From Cladorrhinum sp. PSN259 (taxonomy: Eukaryota; Ascomycota; Sordariomycetes; Sordariales; Podosporaceae), in contig MU867131.1 in assembly GCA_033725935.1 (NCBI GenBank), positions 107,395-171,394 on the forward strand: 64,000 bases of DNA, in the 5' to 3' direction. The position numbers and the translations under genes were made by a program. This document shows, in pieces, positions 57,852-64,000 of this stretch. How positions within the stretch are numbered: the stretch's first letter is position 1; every line of letters begins with the position of its first letter. A model generated the notes under the pieces. It did not search any database. It saw only the letters and a list, made by a program, of their open reading frames with translations, and was not told where the DNA came from.

Positions 57852-59874
57852 GATCGTTGTCTTTCGTTGCGAAATGCAAGGGTGCCGCAAAAAAAATAAA
57901 AAATGGGCACACAAAACGCGATGTTGCGTGGGTGCATGTTTGGTGTCCAATATGTAAGGGGAAATGCAGCCTGAAAATACAGCGAGGGGGGCTTTGCAAC
58001 CTCAGACAACCCCACTTGCAACAAAAGCCATGTTTATTTACTTTACTGTTATGGTAATATGTGGGTCTCAGGAGACGCGACCTGCCACGTGGTGGTCGAT
58101 GTTACTTGTGACCGTTTTGCTGCAAATCACTCACTAATTATCACAAGTTCATTTTGGCCACCACCTGCTTCTCTTCCCCGACCGACCCGCTCGTGCCTGG
58201 AATTGGACCAGGGCATTTTGGCCCTCTCCAATCATGGCTTTTCCAAGGCTTGTTGCCCAACATTTTCCTGCTGCGATGCACGCCAATAAACATGTTAGGC
58301 ATCCGTTGGGTTTGAGTCACCTGGCCAGTAATTGTGTAGTTATCAAGAATTCTTTTTTCTGCAGTGACATGTCTATTGCACTTTAGGCTACTCATCACAT
58401 TCTTCACGAATTTGTTTGGTTTGGTTTTTTTGCATAGGCGCTTGTGCTCTTCTGGGTCTCATTGCATCTTTGGATGACGTATTATTACCTACCCAAGATC
58501 CCAAACTTTACACCTTCACCATCGACGGCACGACTGTAGGCAGAGTGAGGAACACGATTGCCGGTGTTCCGAATAAGCTAAATTTAGGTTGATCTTTAGC
58601 TTACTTGTTCAAGCCACAATTTGTAGGGAGTCGACTTACTTGGCTTGCGTGTACTGACCATTTGTAAGAGTTAAGGTTTTATTTTTCTTGGCACTCCCCC
58701 TCTCTCAGACCTTCTTCCACAACAAGCTTTTTCCACAACCAACTTCTTCTTTTTCAGGTTGCGGCTGTTGCGGCTGTTGCGGCTGTTGTTGTAGTTAGTC
58801 AGGGGGGTGGGAAGGCTGTCAGGGGAATACAACAATTAATAAAAATAAGTATAACCCTAGCCCCACCTTTGGAATGCTTCCCTTCCTGGGTCAAACAAAA
58901 AGACCCGGCGATGGTGAGGATACTCCTCTAAATCTTCATTGTAGATATGTCTGCTTTTCGTATCTCGCGAATGGCGAAGAGCTTCGATATATCCCCCAGA
59001 AGAGAACTCGCTATATTGACCCTTGCCTGCGCTCAACAAATACGGAAATTGTATAGGTTGTCAAAGTCATCTGAGAACCCAACCGAAATGTTGTAGCATG
59101 GCTGATGCAGCATCAAGCACTGATATATCGAAACTCCCAGACTGGCGGGAAGCGTGGTGGTCGGGTGATTGCCGCTGTTGTAGCAGCTGAAACCCGCCAT
59201 ATGCGTCATGATGGAAAAAGTTTAAGCAGTTGATCTAGGCGCTACATGACATGTGCAATTTCAGCCAAACCAGGCAATTCTATTAGTCACTTGCTACAAA
59301 TGCTAGGATACCAAGCAGTACAAACAAACCCAACAAGCAGATAAGCATCCGCCCAAAAAGCAAGATAACGCCCTTCCCTCCCCCATAAAACTCCGTCGCC
59401 CTCCATTAAGTGTTGTCTTGCCGTTAATGAACGCTCACCATGCTCCGAACTCTCCCACCCGTAAAAAGCAAGCCATCTCCCTCGAACTTTCCTTTTCCCC
59501 GTTTTACTAATGCCTTGCTATGAAAATTCCTGTGCGCAAAGCTCCTTGCCGTTAATAAAAACAAAAATTGAGCCCAGACTTGGACCTAGCCGTCATCCAA
59601 ATGTTGTAGTCGGGCGTTCGAAACGATGTTAAGAGCCATGGCAGCAATGCACCAAAGCCAGCACTCTTCACCTCCTTGCCTGCCATGATGTACCGGCAAA
59701 CAATCATCAAGAAGATCTGGGAGGGCTTTTCGTAGACAACCATGTTCTTCTCTTGAGATATCGCAGACTTTATGCCTCCATCTTCTCTTCGTCATCGCCC
59801 TCCACAGAGCCCGCCTCCATCTCCATCGATGTAGTGTGATGTTCATTATCCGGCTCAGACCCCTGATCAGCAAC
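57852..59874. other. Intergenic region
   Basis: Two kilobases between the coiled-coil gene's start and the stop of the next minus-strand gene. It carries a small 9-bp repeat and several short frames without coding character. No RNA gene was recognised. Confidence 0.5.
58758..58784 (+). repeat. GTTGCGGCT tandem repeat
   Basis: Three perfect tandem copies of a 9-bp unit followed by degenerate GTT units, in non-coding DNA. Confidence 0.85.
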
Positions 59875-61408
59875 TTAGCTCTCACTTTCATCGTCCTCAC
59901 TTTCACCGTCCTCATTTTCACCGTCCTCGAAACCCTCATCCTCCAAGTCGTATGTCTGCTCGACCAAGTCCTTGCTAGAAATGTTCCGGAGCAAGTCACC
60001 GCGAGGGTCACCCAAGGGCCAACCCTTGCATTCGCCGTCGGTCCGGATGAGAACCTTGAACTTGAGAGCCAGCCGCTGCTCGCGTGCGAGGGCGTAGTCA
60101 AGAGTGATATGCTCGTCCAACATTTGGTCCGCCTCGAATCCAGCGTCGCGCAGCATATCCAAGCGCAAGAGCTTGAGGACCATTTTGAGGTCTGAATGCC
60201 CGTAGAGTGTTTTTTGTGGGTAAAATCCCACAAGGCCGTGATAATTGTTGACCTTTGTCCATCGGTCGCCTACCTTCATCCGCGACCACCCCAAGGTTCT
60301 CATGTTTTCCTCGGTGGGAAACATATAGCTGCCGTCATCGAGCCTGATTAAGAGACCGGGGGCTCCAGGCTTAAAGTCAACGGCAAGGCGAGGATCCAGT
60401 TCGATGTAAGTGCGCTTGGCCTCGTGAAAGACGGCATATCCAAGCTCCTTGCGCACATGTTGAGGGACTGCAATATGGAAGGGCATATTAGGAAGTGAAC
60501 GGTAGACAATGAGGGGGAGAATGGGAAAGCTACTAACCTGACCAGAAGTTCTTGGCGTAGTCTTTGACTTTCGAGCTGTACACGGCACGTTTACGCTCCA
60601 TCTGGGGCTCGTCCTGCAGAATGAAATATACCTCCTCAAGAGACGGGAAACAGTCGAGGAAGCCGGCACACTCGATGGTGCAGAACCTCCAGTGGGCGTG
60701 AGAATGCTTACTGTTCACGGCCTGAACCCACCGTCTGTGACAGTTGCAGGGGAACGGCATGGGTTTGAAGGTCTGGACTTCTTCGCGATCGTGTCTGAAG
60801 TGGATAGCAATCCGCTTGACATGAGCAAGAGTGTCATTGGGTCCCTTGATCATATCCTCCCTGTTGAGCCCGCGACTCAACAATGGGGAACTTCCCAGGC
60901 CCCAACCCCCAAACATGCCAGTATCCCAGCCTGTGGCAAACTCAAAGGAGATAAGATCGTTGCCGACATCCATCAGCGCATCGCTAGCAGTGCTGTAAGA
61001 CGGAATGGCCATGGGCTTCGTATTGTTGACTCTGGCAATGAGATTGGCGTCGGCGCTGACCAACTTGAGTTTCCCAGAGAAGCGATAGCCAGAGTATCGG
61101 TCTCCTTTTTTTGGGTCGTAGTAAGGATACCACGTGCCATCGGGATTCTTCCCACGCTTGACGACAAGATGATGGATATTTGGCTTGCGAAGAGCCTGGA
61201 AGAAGATTTCCTGACGAAGCTCTGCGGGCAGCGACATGAACAAGTTTCCCAAAGAAATGACACCTTTCTTGCTCGACTTCCGAGCGCGCTGACTGACGGC
61301 AGTCTTGGTTTTGGAGCCGGAGTCTTTGACAGCTTTCGCCTTGCCTTTGGGCTTAGGAGGGGAGGCCATTGCGGCGTCGGCCTTGTATTGCGAACCAGTC
61401 TTGGTCAT
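59875..61408 (-). CDS. 2EXR/F-box-like protein with acidic tail
   Basis: Two exons (61408-60538 and 60467-59875) join over a 70-nt intron (GTTAGT donor, TTGCAG acceptor), giving 487 residues. The N-terminus is Lys/Ser-rich and disordered. At about 52-75 the segment LGNLFMSLPAELRQEIFFQAL resembles the N-terminal motif of 2EXR/F-box-like proteins. A folded region follows, with HLVVKRGKNPDGTWYPYY, CNCHRRW and many aromatic residues. The last about 30 residues are a near-pure Glu/Asp tail (DGENEDGESEDDESES). A diverged repeat array lies upstream. The function is unknown; the family is fungal and expanded, and this copy is only distantly similar to the one at 53638-54873. Confidence 0.8.
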
Positions 61409-63601
61409 GGTGAAGAAGTTGTGAAGAAGTAGTTGAGAAGGACGGCTAGTGATGTGGCGAATGATGCGGCTAGGGTTCAGGCGACTACCGGAAGATGAAG
61501 TCGAATTATACGAAAGTCGAGAATGATGTCGCGAAGCTCGGGCGGCTACGGAGAGAAGTCGTAAAGGGTAATTATCAGAGAAATTGGGATGGAAATCCTG
61601 AAATCTCAGACTATGGTTGTTGATGATGTTATGATGAAGAGAACTCGACTTTTTAAATGCGAGAGTTCTGCACCGACTTGGTTCAGATGATCAGGCGACT
61701 TTCGAAAAAATAAAATCGGTGGGGAAGGTCGACGGGTGCTCGCAGAAGCTCGGGCAACTAAAGAGAGAATGGAAATGGTGAATGAAGGTGGTAAAGGGGA
61801 GATTGCAGCAGGTCAAGCGACTGCGAGGCAGAGGGAGCTGGATGAAAGAAAGTCGAGAATCCAATCGCAGCAGCCAACGTTATTGTGCTGTGTTGCGGAG
61901 TAGTGACTGGAAGTAAAGTCGGAAAGAAATAGATACCAACACCTTAGCAGCCTGAGCTGAATAAGTAGCTTAGGCGTGCCAGATTGGTGGGGCAGAGGGT
62001 GATGCTGCGACACCTGCGAGAAAAGAGCAACTCACAAGTGATGAAGAAGGAAGTCACGGCGGGTGAAGCGATATTGGATGATTGAGGTGAGAATGGGACT
62101 GGAGGTGGAAGATGAATCGCTGAAGCTGGGATAAGTCTCGAAAGAAGAAAGGTGATGAGAGGATATATAAAAACTAGATAACGTGGAAATCCCGGCAGCT
62201 TAAAAGGTGGATCGGAGAATGGTGAGGAAGGGTTGTGGCCGGAATGAAGCGGAAGCCTGAGGTTGGTTTCTATCCATCACTGCAGCGGGCCCGGTCCAAG
62301 CTTCCTGCTGCTGCTCGGGCGACAGCAAGGTTTGGAGTTTTTCAGCGGCGAATAAGAGACCAGGATTTAGAAATTGATCTGATAACCACAGCAAATGGCA
62401 AACAGTCTGCAGTCTCGAGTCTCAGGCTCCTGAGCTAACCCAAATGCTTGACGCCTGAGTAGGTAGATGGGACGTCAGGCACAATCTCGATCAAAATTTC
62501 TCTTGGAGGGGGAGACCAAGCTTCAAATAACCAAGCGGGCCGGTCATGGGCAGCGATGTTGGGTTCAAACAATGCGACCAAGAACGTCCAACATCCAGTG
62601 CGGGCATCACGATACACCAACACCGTGACAGCCAAAATATAAACATGTCAATACACCACCAAGGCCAGCCAACACTGTGTGAAACACTACGAGAAACCTA
62701 AATTCTAGTTTGCCTCATAAAGCAGAGGTTTAATTAATCATAAAGTCGAAAATATGAACGTAACTTAATTCTAGCTAGCGCTCATCAACTTTTTCTATCC
62801 AGTCACTAAGCGGCAATTATCCCGCGAGAACAAGACGCACCCTGATGAAGACCCTAAAACGAAACAACATCCTTTTTCAGGAACTGGTCTTTAATCCGTT
62901 TGACTGTTTTGTACTCCAAAAACCCACAATACAACTTTGCAAAAATCGTTGCGTTTTTGAAGCCTATCCTTATGTCAGCGATTACAACATACTTCACTAG
63001 GTACATATACTATACATCACCAATTTCTATCTCTGGCAGCAGTCGTCCATTCAATATTTCTTGATAAATCCCGTCACCAGCAACATGTAGCATCAGAATA
63101 AACCGTATCACAGCCTGAGTACAACCTTGTGCTCGGAAATTCCGTCGACATAATCCAGTGAGCCAACAGCATTGAATCCCATCCTGAAGGAGGTACATGT
63201 TCCACGTATATAAAAAGCATTAAATTCATGTTCGCTAATTATTGCCCGCTTTTTGTTTTCAAAAGTCGCATCACAGAAAAAAAAAATTTGCGTATTTCGA
63301 CCCTTCCAAAGATTGAAAAGCATCCACAACATGCACCCATCCCTTCTCGTCATCCCCTCCTTCTTATCGTCCCTCCCTCTCGTGTTGTCCTGCTTGCTTG
63401 AGCCAAGTTTCGCCTCCTCCTCGTTCTCATCTACTTTGCCAGCCTGGCTCCTCCCGGCCGAAGCCCTTTCCTCCTAGACTATTTTCTCTCCTCTCAAATT
63501 CATGCTCTCCAAAGAGTAGGCTCGAGCCCCCTGCCAGTTTCTTTTGATTCCAGCAATACCCGACCCAACTGCGCGGCCATGCAGTGCAGCCTCTCGAAAA
63601 A
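61409..63601. other. Intergenic with diverged repeats
   Basis: The first 700 bp hold a diverged repeat array described separately. The rest, to the stop of the right-edge gene, has only short frames without coding character. One on the minus strand at 62435-62635 (VLVYRDARTGCWTFL) looked faintly coding but has no partner. Confidence 0.45.
61477..61880. repeat. Three diverged copies of a ~70-bp element
   Basis: Copies start with TCARGCGACT at 61477, 61691 and 61813. Copies 1 and 3 share GAAAGTCGAGAAT at exactly +35 (61512 and 61848). Copies 1 and 2 share GAAGCTCGGGCRRCTA at +56 and +54 (61533 and 61745). The regular offsets argue for common descent rather than chance. They lie within 500 bp upstream of the minus-strand start at 61408, so they may be promoter or 5' UTR elements. 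Confidence 0.6.
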
Positions 63602-63907
63602 TCAACATCTCTGCGACTCCAACCAATCACAAGTATACGCCATCTCCGACAAAGCCAAAGGTAACGACGGCGGAGGGGAGATGTCAATAACAGGTATTGA
63701 CCGTGAGGCAGTGGCCTTTGGTGTAAGAGGCGGGGAAGGGGGTGATTCCTGAGCCTGTGGCCCCACCGAGTGGTTTTGTGCCCGTCCGGGTGTGCTGCGA
63801 GATGTTAATTCCGAAAGAGCTGTGAGTTGAGTGGCCACTGTTACGGTGGCGGAGTCTGAGGTAGAAGACCACGTGAGAGGTGGTGATTCGGTATCGAATT
63901 CTTGCTC

Positions 63908-63999
<92 letters not shown>

Positions 64000-64000
64000 G
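63602..64000 (-). CDS. Poly-Gln protein, C-terminal part
   Basis: The minus-strand frame is open from the window edge to a TGA at 63604-63602. It begins with 31 consecutive CAA glutamine codons (64000-63908), then QEFDTESPPLTW, a Ser/Thr/Pro-rich stretch, SIPVIDISPPPS and a short end (MAYTCDWLESQRC). Its length beyond the edge is unknown. The composition fits a disordered tail of a regulatory protein. Pure CAA codons mean the tract is also a trinucleotide microsatellite and is likely to vary in length. An intron near the end cannot be excluded, so the last residues are tentative. Confidence 0.55.

Overview
The window looks like nuclear DNA of a filamentous ascomycete, most likely a sordariomycete near the Sordariales. 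The basis is gene structure (intron-poor genes, introns mostly 50-220 nt with GTRNGT-type donors and YAG/AAG acceptors), an intron-containing pol III tRNA gene, and fungal families: kinesin-8, Cox10, sulfite oxidase, GH115, an MFS sugar porter and 2EXR/F-box-type proteins. The genus cannot be fixed from sequence alone. All exon borders given here were read by eye from splice signals and frame agreement.

Left part (1-25 kb): a 5'-truncated GH115 alpha-glucuronidase converges on a two-exon kinesin-8 gene. A split tRNA-Pro(AGG) follows, then an ankyrin-repeat protein with two PPxY motifs, and a six-exon MFS sugar transporter on the minus strand. About 5.9 kb without a convincing gene precedes a two-exon Myb/SANT-like regulator. 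T-rich, homopolymer-laden sequence and one small frame-broken gene then lead to COX10 on the minus strand.

Middle (25-46 kb): COX10 shares a divergent promoter region with a four-exon transaldolase-like gene whose first intron appears to be of GC-AG type. Next comes the most unusual gene, a 1994-residue protein of unknown function. It has acidic blocks, four LRGG tetrapeptides, two C2H2 fingers, a helical region and an RGG-rich tail that is reached only after splicing. Mitochondrial-type sulfite oxidase, a poly-Q coiled-coil protein, a small single-pass membrane protein, an alpha/beta-hydrolase and a tiny two-exon cupin follow.

Right part (46-64 kb): this is more accessory in character. It holds an assembly gap flanked by G21 and C83 homopolymers inside a tandem acidic repeat, an FBXO31-like F-box protein, a helical acidic protein, two 2EXR/F-box-like proteins, a long coiled-coil protein, a diverged repeat array upstream of one 2EXR-like gene, and a poly-Gln gene running off the right edge.

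No operon-like or CRISPR system is present, and no convincing transposon was seen. Housekeeping functions (respiratory heme A synthesis, sulfite detoxification, mitotic motor) are interleaved with carbohydrate use (GH115, sugar porter, transaldolase-like enzyme) and lineage-specific genes of unknown role. The best candidate for something undescribed is the 29.2-35.3 kb gene.
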